Origin: Roseitranquillus sp963749675
GTDB taxonomy: Bacteria; Pseudomonadota; Alphaproteobacteria; Rhodobacterales; Rhodobacteraceae
NCBI GenBank assembly: GCA_963749675.1
Contig: CAVVNT010000011.1
Coordinates: 25,889-89,888 of the forward strand
DNA: 64,000 bases
Reading direction: 5' to 3'
Shown: positions 34,939 through 43,820 of the stretch, piece by piece
How the letters are laid out: the number at the start of each line of letters is the position of its first letter
Numbering within the stretch: the stretch's first letter is position 1
Notes under the pieces: model-generated
The model's input: the letters and a program-made list of their open reading frames with translations, nothing else
Told to the model about the DNA's origin: nothing
Database searches by the model: none
Translations under genes and position numbers: made by a program

Positions 34939-36299
34939 TCACGCCGCTGCCTCCTCGTCGTTTCGCAGATCTGCACCAAGGCGGCTCATGAGATCGCGGA
35001 AGCCGGGGAAGGACGTCGCGATCGGGCTCACGTCGTCGACGGTGACCGACCGCGCAGCCGCCAGGCCGAGCACCAAAAAGGACATCGCGATCCGGTGGTC
35101 GAGATGCGCGGCAACGGTCGCCCCCCCCGATACGCCCTGCGCTCCCCGGCCATGCACGGTGAGGGTATCCTCGGTCTCTTCGACCTCGACCCCGCATGCC
35201 TCCAGCCCGCGGGCCGTCGCATCGATCCGGTCGCTCTCCTTCACGCGCAACTCACCTATCCCGCGCATCACCGTTGTGCCCTCCGCGAAGGCGGCAAGCA
35301 CCGCGAGAATCGGGAACTCGTCGATCATCGACGGCGCTCGCTCGGGCGGCACCTCGACGCCCTTCAGCGGCGAATGCCGGAGCCTCAGGTCGGCCACGGG
35401 CTCCCCCCCTCGTCGTGTACATTCTCGAACGTGAGGTCGGCATCCATCTCGAGGAGAGTCTCGTAGAGGCCGGCGCGCGTCGGGTTCAACCCGACGCCGC
35501 GCAGGAGCACCTGCGACCCCGGCACGATCAGCGCGGCCGCGGCGGGAAATGCCGCCGACGAAGGATCGCGCGGCACCGCGATCTGCTGTGGAGCCAGCTC
35601 GGGCAGACCGACGAGGCGAATGCGGCGCCCCTCGCCGGGTTCGTCCTCCACCGAAAGCTCGGCGCCGAAGGCCCTCAGCATCCGCTCCGTATGGTCGCGC
35701 GTTGGCTCGGGCTCTATCACCACGGTCTCGCCCGGCGCGTTGAGACCCGCGAGCAGCACCGCCGACTTCACCTGCGCCGACGGCACAGGCAACCGGTACT
35801 CCACCGGCACCGGCCGTGAAGCCCCGACGAGCGTCAGCGGCAGCCGTCCGCCTGAGCGGCCGAACGCTCTCGCGCCAAAACCGGCGAGCGGATCGGTGAT
35901 CCGCCCCATCGGCCGGGACCGCAGGCTGGCGTCGCCGGAAAAGGTGGCGGTTATGGGGCTCGTCGCCATCGCACCCATGATCAGCCGGACCCCGGTACCC
36001 GAGTTGCCGCAGTCGATCACTTCCGAAGGCTCGGCGAACCCCCCGACGCCGACGCCATGAACACTCCAGGTGCCGTCAGAAGCCCGCTCGACTTCCGCAC
36101 CGAAGGTGCGCATCGCGACCGCTGTGTCGAGAACGTCCTGCCCTTCGAGCAGCCCCTCGATCCGAGTCTCGCCGACGGCCAGAGCTCCGAGGATCAGCGA
36201 CCTGTGGCTGACGGACTTGTCACCTGGCACCTGCGCATCGCCGCGCAGCGGGCTGCCGGGGTTCGACGTCATCGTCACTTTAGGTCCGTGTGCCGCCAT
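34939..36299 (-). CDS. aroA: 3-phosphoshikimate 1-carboxyvinyltransferase (EPSP synthase), one frameshift
   Basis: AroA joins shikimate-3-phosphate and phosphoenolpyruvate. From ATG 36299 the protein shows VPGDKSVSHRSLILGALAVG, the PEP-binding IDCGNSGTGVRLIMGAMA, LPVPSAQVKSAVLLAGL and, after a shift at the seven-G run near 35402, SMIDEFPILAVLAAFAEGTT and the KESDRIDAT block. Joined length is about 453 residues, normal for the class II-like alphaproteobacterial enzyme. A homopolymer length error explains the shift. Confidence 0.93.
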
Positions 36300-36374
36300 T
36301 CCAACCTCGCTACAGCCCGAGCACGGCGTCTAGGCGAACCGCCTCCTCGGGTCCATCCCTCCGCGCCGTAGCCT

Positions 36375-37064
36375 TCAAGATCGACGGTAGGTCAGGTAGT
36401 AGGGGCCGCGCCCCTCCCGCAGAGCCTTGGCCTCGTAGCGCGTCCGCATCCAGTCCGGCCAAGGCACGTCGATGTCGGTCGTCACTTCGGCGAAGCCCTG
36501 CCGGGGAACTTCCTCTCGCGTCTGGCGAACGTAGTCGGGAATGTCCGTGGCAATGCGGAATTCGGCATCCGGCGTCATGACACGTGCAAGCGGCTCGAGG
36601 TGCGCTGCAGTGACGAAGCGGCGGCGGTGATGGCGTCTCTTGGGCCATGGGTCAGGATAGAGCAGGAATGCCCGCGCGACGGACGCGTCCGGCAGAAGCT
36701 CGATCAGATCCCGGACATCGCCCGCGTGGACGCTGATATTGTCAACTCCGGCCTTCTCGATCCTGGCCAGCAGCATCGCGACCCCGTTGATGAAGGGTTC
36801 CGCCCCGATCAGGTGCACATCTGGGTTATTCGCGGCCTGGTGGACGAGGTGCTCGCCACCGCCGAAGCCGATCTCCAGCCAGAGGGGGCGGCCGCCGAGA
36901 CTGGAAAGGTCCAGGATACGGCGTCCCGGGTTCTCCTCGCGAGAAACCGGACCCGGCGACAGATCGGAAAGTTGCCGCAGCGCCGTCTTTTGCGAAGGTC
37001 TTAGCGACTTTCCGTGCCGGCGACCGTAGAAGTTTCGCCAGTCGCCATCCAGCGGCTTTTCCAT
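36375..37064 (-). CDS. trmB: tRNA (guanine-N7-)-methyltransferase
   Basis: TrmB makes m7G46 in tRNA. The likely start is ATG 37064 (MEKPLDGDWRNFYGRRHGKS), giving 229 residues. It has the SAM-binding GGRPLWLEIGFGGGEHLVHQ, the acidic FINGVAMLLARIEKAG region, LLYPDPWPKRRHHRRRFV (the PDPWPK motif) and the C-terminal TRYEAKALREGRGPYYL. The upstream GNAT coding sequence is in the same frame with no stop between, so as sequenced the two domains form one open frame of 369 codons. Confidence 0.9.
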   Translation of the reverse strand: MEKPLDGDWRNFYGRRHGKSLRPSQKTALRQLSDLSPGPVSREENPGRRILDLSSLGGRPLWLEIGFGGGEHLVHQAANNPDVHLIGAEPFINGVAMLLARIEKAGVDNISVHAGDVRDLIELLPDASVARAFLLYPDPWPKRRHHRRRFVTAAHLEPLARVMTPDAEFRIATDIPDYVRQTREEVPRQGFAEVTTDIDVPWPDWMRTRYEAKALREGRGPYYLTYRRS

Positions 37065-37557
37065 CTCAACCGCCGGCAGCTTTCGTCCGCCCCGCGTGAC
37101 GTGCGTCGTGCGTCCGGTTTCGACGTAGCCCATCGCCGCGAAGGCGGGCACCGCGGCCGCGCTCGACCAAAGCAGGACACGCTCCGCCCCGCGTCCGCGC
37201 AGAATGGCCTCCGCCCGCTCGGAGAGGCGCCGGCCAATCCCGTGCTGCTGCCAAGGTCGGTCGACGTAGAGGCCGGTAAGCTCTCCCACGCCGCCGCGTG
37301 TGGTGAAGCCCACGAAGCCAACGAATGCCCCGTCTACCTCGCCAAGCAGAAAGGTCTCCCCGCCCTCCTCCTCGATACCGGCGTAGTTCGCCGGCGCGAA
37401 GTCCGGCGGCCCAACTCCTGCCGTCCTCGGGCGCCATGGTATCTTCTGTGACAGCCGCGATCGCGCGCCAGTGCAGGCGTGCAATCGCAGGGGCGTCCTC
37501 CGGGCTCATGCCACGTAGCCGTACCCGGTCGGCGGCTCTTGTGCGTGGTGTCTGCAT
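37065..37557 (-). CDS. GNAT-family N-acetyltransferase (frameshifted, in frame with trmB)
   Basis: The N-terminal part starts MQTPRTRAADRVRLRGMSPE and contains PAIARLHWRAIAAVTEDTMA. Near 37415 the frame changes to PPDFAPANYAGIEEEGGETF. Motif A follows (LTGLYVDRPWQQHGIGRRLS, the Q/R-x-x-G-x-G pyrophosphate loop), with LWSSAAAVPAFAAMGYVETG as motif B. The domain ends GGRKLPAVEMEKPL, where relatives stop; here the reading continues into TrmB. The substrate is unknown. Confidence 0.75.
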
Positions 37558-37591
37558 AGCGCATCGCTCTGCCCGTCCGGCCGCCCTAGGG

Positions 37592-38235
37592 TCAAGCCTC
37601 CGCGCCGTTCCAGTCGATCCAGACGGCCGTGATAGTCGGCCCGGCCGAGGTCCCGGCGCTCTTGCCCGGGCTCCGTCCCAGAGGTCCAGCGTAACGGCGG
37701 CGCTCGGCGCCTCGCCATCGACTTCGAACCTCAGCCAGGCGAGCGGAGCATCCCCTCGGCTATTGTCGAATAGACGACACGCGTGCGGCTCTTCTCCTGC
37801 CGGACAAGCCTCCCGTCGAGCCAGGTTGCGGCGTCGGCCCTGTCAAATTCGGGTGGAGCCTCCAGCGCGATGTCGATCGCCGAGCGGGTCCGCTCGACGC
37901 GGCCGAGGCGGCGCTCCAGTCGCCGATCCGGTAGGAGTAGCGGTCCGCGTTCAGGTTCAGCCCGGCCGAGGCGCCAACCTCGAGCATCTCCAGCGGCAGG
38001 CCAAAGCGCGCGGAGACGAGGCAGAGCGCAGGATATCCGACCGCAGCGCGCGACCGCCAGTGCGGGCGAGGGCGTGAAGCGATCCGCGAAGGCGCAGCGG
38101 CACGCTGTCGCCGTAGCGCGACGGATTCCCCATCCATCCGAGGACTCCACGACCGACGACAGCTTCTCGCTTAGGTTTCGACAGAGCCACAAGGTAAACG
38201 CGGAACCGAGGACCAAACACGCATCGGCCTGGCGC
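37592..38235 (-). pseudogene. DUF2332 family protein, several frameshifts
   Basis: Recognisable blocks of this family are spread over three frames: LVLGSAFTLWLCRNLSEKLS, GNPSRYGDSVPLRLRGSLHA, YPALCLVSARFGLPLEMLEV with GASAGLNLNADRYSYRIGD (a methyltransferase-like glycine motif), FDRADAATWLDGRLVRQEKS, PLAWLRFEVDGEAPSAAVTL and a final LGRADYHGR. At least four indels lie in about 640 bp, and an in-frame TAG precedes the first block, so no start is available. It may be a real pseudogene or an especially error-rich stretch. Confidence 0.7.
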
Positions 38236-38284
38236 TAAAATACGTCCCTGACGCGCGCCGAGCCACCGTCGCTGTCCACCGCCG

Positions 38285-39466
38285 TCAAATCAGCCGTTTC
38301 AGCGACTCCGCAAGGTCGGTCCGCTCCCACGAGAAGCCGCCGTCATTCTCTGGCTGCCGCCCGAAATGTCCGTACGACGCGGTCCGCTGGTAAATCGGGC
38401 GGTTGAGCGCCAGATGCTCGCGGATGCCGCGGGGCGTCAGGTCCATCGCCTCCGCCACCGCCTTCTCGATCTCCTCCGGCGACACCTCTGCGGTTCCGAA
38501 CGTGTCGACGTAGATCGAGAGCGGACGCGCAACGCCGATCGCATAGCTCAACTGGATCAGACAGCGCCGGGCGAGACCGGAGGCGACCACGTTCTTTGCG
38601 AGATAGCGTGCCGCATAGGCCGCCGAACGGTCCACCTTCGTGGGGTCCTTGCCGCTGAACGCACCGCCACCGTGCGGCGCCGCGCCACCATAGGTGTCAA
38701 CGATGATCTTGCGCCCTGTCAGACCCGCGTCGCCGTCAGGCCCGCCGATCACGAACGTTCCGGTGGGGTTGACCCACCATTCGGTGTTGGCCGTCAGCCA
38801 CTCCTCCGGAAGGACCTCGCGGACATAGGGTTCGACGATGGCGCGAATGTCCTCGGACGTCTGCCCCTCGTCCGAGTGCTGGTGCGACAGTACCAGCTGG
38901 GTGATCTCCACCGGCTTGCCATTCGAGTAGCGCAGGCTCAGCTGCGTCTTGGCGTCCGGACCAAGCGTCGGCTCGGCGCCCGCCTTCCTCGCGTCGGCGA
39001 GCCGCTTTAGAATCTTGTGGGCATAGAGAATCGGCGCAGGCATCAACTCCGGTGTCTCGTCGATGGCGTAGCCGAACATGATTCCCTGGTCGCCGGCGCC
39101 TTCTTCCTTGCCATTGCCGCCATTGACACCTTGGGCAATATGCGCGCTCTGACGGTGCAGAAGGTTTGTCACCTCGAAGGTCGAGTGGTGGAACTTATCC
39201 TGTTCGTAGCCGATGTCGCGCACGCAATCCCGCGCGATCTGCTCGACGCGATCCATCTGCTCGGTGAGAAGCGCAGGGTCCGAAAGCCCGATCTCTCCAC
39301 CGATGATGACTCGGTTGGTCGTGGCGAAGGTCTCGCAAGCGACCCGCGCCTCTGGCTCGACGGCGATAAGCGCGTCGAGGACAGCGTCGGAGATCCGGTC
39401 GCAGACCTTGTCGGGATGCCCCTCCGAGACGCTCTCGGAGGTGAAAATGAAATTCTCTCGGTTCAC
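38285..39466 (-). CDS. metK: S-adenosylmethionine synthetase
   Basis: MetK makes S-adenosylmethionine from methionine and ATP. The intact 393-residue protein starts at GTG 39466 (VNRENFIFTSESVSEGHPDK). It carries the ATP-binding GHPDK motif, the signature GAGDQGIMFGYA and the P-loop-like GGGAFSGKDPTKVDRSAAY. The C terminus GHFGRQPENDGGFSWERTDL is normal. A SAM/SAH-type riboswitch overlaps its ribosome-binding region, so translation is expected to fall when the product is abundant. Confidence 0.97.
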   Translation of the reverse strand: MNRENFIFTSESVSEGHPDKVCDRISDAVLDALIAVEPEARVACETFATTNRVIIGGEIGLSDPALLTEQMDRVEQIARDCVRDIGYEQDKFHHSTFEVTNLLHRQSAHIAQGVNGGNGKEEGAGDQGIMFGYAIDETPELMPAPILYAHKILKRLADARKAGAEPTLGPDAKTQLSLRYSNGKPVEITQLVLSHQHSDEGQTSEDIRAIVEPYVREVLPEEWLTANTEWWVNPTGTFVIGGPDGDAGLTGRKIIVDTYGGAAPHGGGAFSGKDPTKVDRSAAYAARYLAKNVVASGLARRCLIQLSYAIGVARPLSIYVDTFGTAEVSPEEIEKAVAEAMDLTPRGIREHLALNRPIYQRTASYGHFGRQPENDGGFSWERTDLAESLKRLI

Positions 39467-39473
39467 GGGAAAA

Positions 39474-39520
39474 GCGCTCCATTGGATGTACGGCGGTCAC
39501 GCCAGGAAGCCGTTGTGACG
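39474..39520 (-). ncRNA. SAM/SAH riboswitch upstream of metK
   Basis: Directly upstream of the metK GTG the minus strand reads TCACAACGGCTTCCTGGCGT followed by GACCGCCGTACATCC and AATGGAGCG. The hairpin TCACAACG...CGTGA, the CGGCUUCCUG loop and the distal UGGAGC are the conserved parts of the SAM/SAH riboswitch class described for Roseobacter-type metK leaders. UGGAGC pairs back into the loop as a pseudoknot. The GGAG is also the Shine-Dalgarno sequence, 10 bases before GTG, so ligand binding would mask it. Confidence 0.85.
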
Positions 39521-39555
39521 CCGGAGGCTTCCGTTAGATCACGCGCCGAGACCGG

Positions 39556-41082
39556 TCAACTTGCTTTTCGAAGCAAGGCCAGAACCGCGAGCCCGAGCAG
39601 GAGGATGGCAAGCACCGGCAAGTCGCCCATCCGTGAGTAGAGCGTCGGCGGCGCTATCGCGGGCAGCGCCGCATCGATGTAGCCGCCTTGTCCCAACGGC
39701 AGGGATGTTACGATGCGGCCGCGAGAATCGATCACGGCCGATATGCCCGTGTTCGCGACGCGCACCATTGGAACACCTTGCTCGACCGCACGGAAGCGTG
39801 CCTGCGCCAAGTGCTGGTATGGGCCCGAAAACGTGCCGAACCAGGCATCGTTCGTGATCTGCAAGAGCCAGTCTGGCCGCTCTCCCGCGCCGACCTCGGA
39901 GGGAAATATCGCCTCGTAGCATATGAGCGGCAGCGGATGCCCCATCCAGCCGAGATCGAGCCGGCGTGCTTCCTCTCCCGGCGAAAAGCCGTATCCGTCC
40001 CGCGCGGCGAAGCTGCGAAGCCCCAGCAGGCGGGCGAGGCCGCCGAACGGGATGTATTCGCCGAACGGCACGAGGTGATGCTTGTCATAGACGTCGAGCA
40101 CCTCTCCCCCCGGACCAAGGACGATAAGCGAGTTGTATGCACGCGGCCCCTCGTATCGCGTCGCACCGAGTATGACGGTAGCACTTCCAGCGGCCTCGAC
40201 GGCCTTGGCAAGAAGCGGTCCGGCATCGTTAAGTGCTAATGGGATCGCCGATTCAGGCCACACGACGAGATCGGGCACCGGTGGCTCCGCCGTGAACAAG
40301 AGCTGCCGAGCGACGAACGTCTGGGCGCGCTCCGGGTCCCACTTCTCGCGTTGCGGAGCGTTCGGCTGGACAAGTCGAATAACTGGTGCCTCATCCGCCT
40401 CGATCAGCACGTCGCGCGCCTGCCACCAGCCCAGCACCACGACGGCGAGAAGCGGCGCCAATCCGACCACCATCCAGATGAGGGTTGACCGACGGCGGAC
40501 GCCCAGAGCCAAGCCCGCCGCGGCAAGGGTGGTCAGCGCCGTCAACCCGTACGGGCCGACGAAGGAAGCCGCATGTATCGCTGGCGTCTCGCTCCACGCG
40601 TAGGCCGGAAGCGCCCATGGAAACCCCGACAGCACGACCGAACGCAGCCACTCTGCCATTGGCAGCGCGAAGGCAAGCGCCAAGGGCCTCAAATCAGGTC
40701 TCGCGACAAGCGCCGCGACGCCGAAGGCCAGCGCCCAGAAAAGCGCCAGCCCCGCCGCCATGCCCGTGAGGGCGAACGGCGCCATCCAGCCATGCCGCGC
40801 GACATCGATCAGGAACGGTTCAATCAGCCAATGCAACGAGACGGCGAAGTAACCGACGCCCGCAACCCATCCCAGTAACGCCGCGCCGCGCGCGCCGGGC
40901 GCACGGGTCAAGAGCAGCATGACAGCCGCCAGGCCGAGCAGCGTCGCCGGCCAGAGAGAGAAAGGAGCATGACCCAATGCTGCCGAAGACCCGCCCAGCA
41001 GCGCCAGCACCAGGGCGGACCAGCGTCCACGAGCCACCTGCGGATCAATCTTGCTTTCGGCGCTGTTTGTCTCGGTGCTCAC
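39556..41082 (-). CDS. lnt: Apolipoprotein N-acyltransferase
   Basis: Lnt adds the third acyl chain to lipoproteins at the inner membrane. The protein has an N-terminal block of membrane helices (GRWSALVLALLGGSSAALGH ... ATLLGLAAVMLLL) followed by a periplasmic nitrilase-type domain. The catalytic triad blocks are DLVVWPESAIP (Glu), DKHHLVPFGEYIPFGG (Lys) and LPLICYEAIFPSEV (Cys). GTG 41082 gives 508 residues, the usual length. An in-frame ATG at 41154 and a longer open frame exist upstream, so the start is not certain. It follows corC on the same strand, as expected. Confidence 0.93.
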   Translation of the reverse strand: MSTETNSAESKIDPQVARGRWSALVLALLGGSSAALGHAPFSLWPATLLGLAAVMLLLTRAPGARGAALLGWVAGVGYFAVSLHWLIEPFLIDVARHGWMAPFALTGMAAGLALFWALAFGVAALVARPDLRPLALAFALPMAEWLRSVVLSGFPWALPAYAWSETPAIHAASFVGPYGLTALTTLAAAGLALGVRRRSTLIWMVVGLAPLLAVVVLGWWQARDVLIEADEAPVIRLVQPNAPQREKWDPERAQTFVARQLLFTAEPPVPDLVVWPESAIPLALNDAGPLLAKAVEAAGSATVILGATRYEGPRAYNSLIVLGPGGEVLDVYDKHHLVPFGEYIPFGGLARLLGLRSFAARDGYGFSPGEEARRLDLGWMGHPLPLICYEAIFPSEVGAGERPDWLLQITNDAWFGTFSGPYQHLAQARFRAVEQGVPMVRVANTGISAVIDSRGRIVTSLPLGQGGYIDAALPAIAPPTLYSRMGDLPVLAILLLGLAVLALLRKAS

Positions 41083-41224
41083 CGCGCCTACATCGCACCA
41101 AGCCGTGCTGCCCACCAGCGGAAATTCGCCGACGGAGGTCACCGTTCGGATCATGCCGTCGGCGCTTGGAAGGAGAATTCGTAGCCGGAGTGCGGAGCGA
41201 GACCGGGCCGTCTGACGCTCTTCT

Positions 41225-42115
41225 TCAGGCCTGGGAGCCGCCGTTGTCGCCCAATCGCATCCGCAGTCGCTTGATCCTCCTAGGATCGGCATCGACGACC
41301 TCGAAGTCCGGCCCCGCCGGATGGTGAATGACCTCTCCTCGTGCGGGAACGCGACCGGCGAGCATGAAGACGAGGCCACCGACGGTGTCGACCTCCTCCT
41401 CGTCCTCCTCCTCGAGGAGGCGGCGGCCGATGACCGACTCGAACTCGTCCAGCGGCGCCCGCGATTGGACCAGCCAGCAGCCGTCGCTCTCCTCTGTCCA
41501 GAAGCCTTCCTCAGCGATATCGTGCTCGTCCTCGATCTCGCCGACAACCTGCTCGATCAGATCCTCGATAGTGACCAGACCGTCGACACCTCCGTACTCG
41601 TCGATCACGAGCGCCATGTGCATCCGGTCGGACTGCATCTTGCTCATCAGCACGCCGATCGGCATCGACGGCGGGGCATAGAGCAGCGGGCGCAACATCG
41701 CCCGGAGGTCGAACGTCGCGCCGGTGCCGTTGAAGCCGTGCTGCAGCGCGAAGTCCTTGAGGTGCGCCATCCCAAGCGGCGTGTCGAGCGTGCCGTCATA
41801 TACCGGCAGCCGGGTCATCCCCAACTCGCGGAAGACCTTCACGAGTTCCTCCATCTCGATATCCACGGGGACCGCCACGATCTCCGCCTTCGGGATCATG
41901 ACGTCTTCGACACGCATCTTTCTCAGGTTGAGCAGTCCTGGGGACGGTTCGGGTCGCGGCGGAGGCGGTTCATCCTCGGCCTCATAACTGGTGAAGGCAC
42001 CAACCAGCCGACTCAGAAAACCGGCACCGCCCCGATCATCGGACGGTTCCGCCACAGGTGCGTCCTGCCGATGCGCGCTCCGCGCCGCGCCAGAACCCTC
42101 GCCGTCGTCGGCCAT
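41225..42115 (-). CDS. corC: CorC/HlyC-family protein with CBS pair
   Basis: This 296-residue cytosolic protein starts at ATG 42115 (AAAGGA upstream). Residues 60-80 hold the start block LRKMRVEDVMIPKAEIVAVP. Two CBS domains follow (RLPVYDGTLDTPLGMAHLKD; MALVIDEYGGVDGLVTIEDL) and then the CorC_HlyC domain (FWTEESDGCWLVQSRAPLDE ... EEVDTVGGLVFMLAGRVP). Related proteins are linked to magnesium/cobalt efflux. Between ybeY and lnt, the standard order. Confidence 0.93.
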   Translation of the reverse strand: MADDGEGSGAARSAHRQDAPVAEPSDDRGGAGFLSRLVGAFTSYEAEDEPPPPRPEPSPGLLNLRKMRVEDVMIPKAEIVAVPVDIEMEELVKVFRELGMTRLPVYDGTLDTPLGMAHLKDFALQHGFNGTGATFDLRAMLRPLLYAPPSMPIGVLMSKMQSDRMHMALVIDEYGGVDGLVTIEDLIEQVVGEIEDEHDIAEEGFWTEESDGCWLVQSRAPLDEFESVIGRRLLEEEDEEEVDTVGGLVFMLAGRVPARGEVIHHPAGPDFEVVDADPRRIKRLRMRLGDNGGSQA

Positions 42116-42198
42116 CTGTCCTTTCCGGTTCGGTGGACACCCGCCCACGTTTGGGGACTATGTGGGAATCGGCCACCGCCTGACAAGCCCGGTCGGCA

Positions 42199-42684
42199 TC
42201 AGGTCGCGTAAGGGTCCTGCAGGCCGAGTTCTTGCAGCACGCCCGCCTCGGTGGCTTCCATGAGCTCCGCGTCGAGTTCCGTCTCGTGGTCGTACCCCAG
42301 AAGGTGCAGCGTGCCATGGACGAGGAGATGGGTGACGCGATCCTCCATGCTGCAGCCCAGTTCGGCCGCCTCGCGCGCACACGTCTCCCACGCGAGCGCG
42401 ATATCGCCGAGGTCGGGACCCTCAGGCAATGGCGGCGATACGCCGGGCGCGTCGGACCGCCGCTCCTGTGATGGCCACGACAGCACGTTGGTCGGGCGAG
42501 TCTGGCCGCGGAACTGGCCGTTTAGCGCGGCTACCCTCACGTCGTCCGCGCCCAGAACGACGATCGCGAATTCCTGCGGCTCCAGACCCACATATCTCAG
42601 CGTAGCCTCGCAAGTGCGATCAGCCAACACGCCGAGCTCAACCCAGCGCTCGTCCTCGACGACCGTGTCTACCGTTCCCGTCAA
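42199..42684 (-). CDS. ybeY: Endoribonuclease YbeY
   Basis: YbeY is a zinc-dependent RNase in 16S rRNA 3'-end maturation and ribosome quality control. The 161-residue protein has the metal-binding motif HGTLHLLGYDH (three His) near residue 125 and the family block TRPTNVLSWPSQE. It starts ATG 42684, 34 bp after phoH, and is followed by corC. Confidence 0.96.
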   Translation of the reverse strand: MTGTVDTVVEDERWVELGVLADRTCEATLRYVGLEPQEFAIVVLGADDVRVAALNGQFRGQTRPTNVLSWPSQERRSDAPGVSPPLPEGPDLGDIALAWETCAREAAELGCSMEDRVTHLLVHGTLHLLGYDHETELDAELMEATEAGVLQELGLQDPYAT

Positions 42685-42717
42685 TCCGGCCTGCGGGCGA
42701 GCACTATCTGCGAACCG

Positions 42718-43722
42718 TCAGCCGGCATCGGCGTCGTAGGCCTCGATGATGCGCGCGACCAGAGGATGGCGCACCACATCGCGCGCTGTAAAATAGCTGA
42801 ACGAGATACCGCCTACGCCCTCCAGCAGTCTCTCGGCATCGGAGAGGCCACTCGCCTGCCCCCTCGGCAGATCGACCTGGGTGCGATCGCCGGTCACCAC
42901 CATGCGGGATCCTTCGCCAAGGCGAGTGAGAAACATCTTCATCTGCATCGTGGTGGCATTCTGCGCCTCGTCGAGGACGACGAAGGCGTTCGCCAGTGTC
43001 CGTCCCCGCATGAAGGCCAGTGGCGCTATCTCGATCCGCTTCTCCTCCCGCAGGCGGGCGAGCTGCTTGCCTGGCAGAAAGTCGTTCAGGGCGTCGTAGA
43101 GCGGCTGCATGTACGGATCGACCTTCTCCTCCATCGCGCCGGGCAGGAAGCCGAGGCGCTCTCCGGCCTCGACAGCCGGGCGACTGAGGATGATGCGGTC
43201 GACGTGACCGCCGATGAACATCGACACACCGACCGCCACTGCGAGGTAGGTCTTGCCGGTGCCGGCGGGGCCGATACCGAAGGACAGCTCGTTCGCGAAG
43301 AGCGCCTTGACGTAGGCCCTCTGCGCATCTGTCCGCGGCTCGACCAGCTTCTTGCGCGTGTGTATCTCCACGCGACCGCCCTGGAAGAGCTCCATCTGGT
43401 CGCCGTCGCGCGCTCCCGTCCCATCGGCGGAGTGACCCATGCGGATCGTCGCGTCGATGTCTCCGGGCTCAATCTGGCGCCCCTTTTCAAGCCGATGGTA
43501 CAGCGCACGCAATGCGTCCGCCCCGGCCGTGGCTGCATCACCCACGACCGCGAGGTTGTTTCCGCGGCGGACGATCTGAACGCCGAGGCGTTCCTCGACC
43601 TGGGCGAGATTGCGGTCGAATTCGCCGCAAAGGTCGATCATCAGTCGATTGTCGGGAAAGTCGAGGACGACCTCTGAGAGCTCCCCGGGGGCGGGCGATG
43701 GCGGCGTCGCACTAAGGGCCAA
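42718..43722 (-). CDS. PhoH-like ATPase
   Basis: This 334-residue protein has a KH-like N-terminal domain (residues 15-90) and a PhoH ATPase core with Walker A GIGPAGTGKTYLAVAVG, SRPAVEAGERLGFLPGAMEE, the Walker B region AFVVLDEAQNATTMQMKMFL and VVTGDRTQVDLPRGQASGL. It is usually coupled with YbeY in RNA metabolism. Start at ATG 43722, 98 bp after miaB. Confidence 0.95.
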   Translation of the reverse strand: MALSATPPSPAPGELSEVVLDFPDNRLMIDLCGEFDRNLAQVEERLGVQIVRRGNNLAVVGDAATAGADALRALYHRLEKGRQIEPGDIDATIRMGHSADGTGARDGDQMELFQGGRVEIHTRKKLVEPRTDAQRAYVKALFANELSFGIGPAGTGKTYLAVAVGVSMFIGGHVDRIILSRPAVEAGERLGFLPGAMEEKVDPYMQPLYDALNDFLPGKQLARLREEKRIEIAPLAFMRGRTLANAFVVLDEAQNATTMQMKMFLTRLGEGSRMVVTGDRTQVDLPRGQASGLSDAERLLEGVGGISFSYFTARDVVRHPLVARIIEAYDADAG

Positions 43723-43820
43723 GCGTGTCTCCCGTGGGATGAGCCTGCAATGATCGTGGCGTGGAGCCGTGACCTGCGCAAGCTTCGTGGTGATCTGTCA
43801 CGAAAAGATCACTGCGGCGT

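Noticed and set aside
41083..41547. 155-codon N-terminal extension of Lnt
   Set aside because: It lies antisense to the end of corC, has no Lnt homology and would make the protein far longer than the family.
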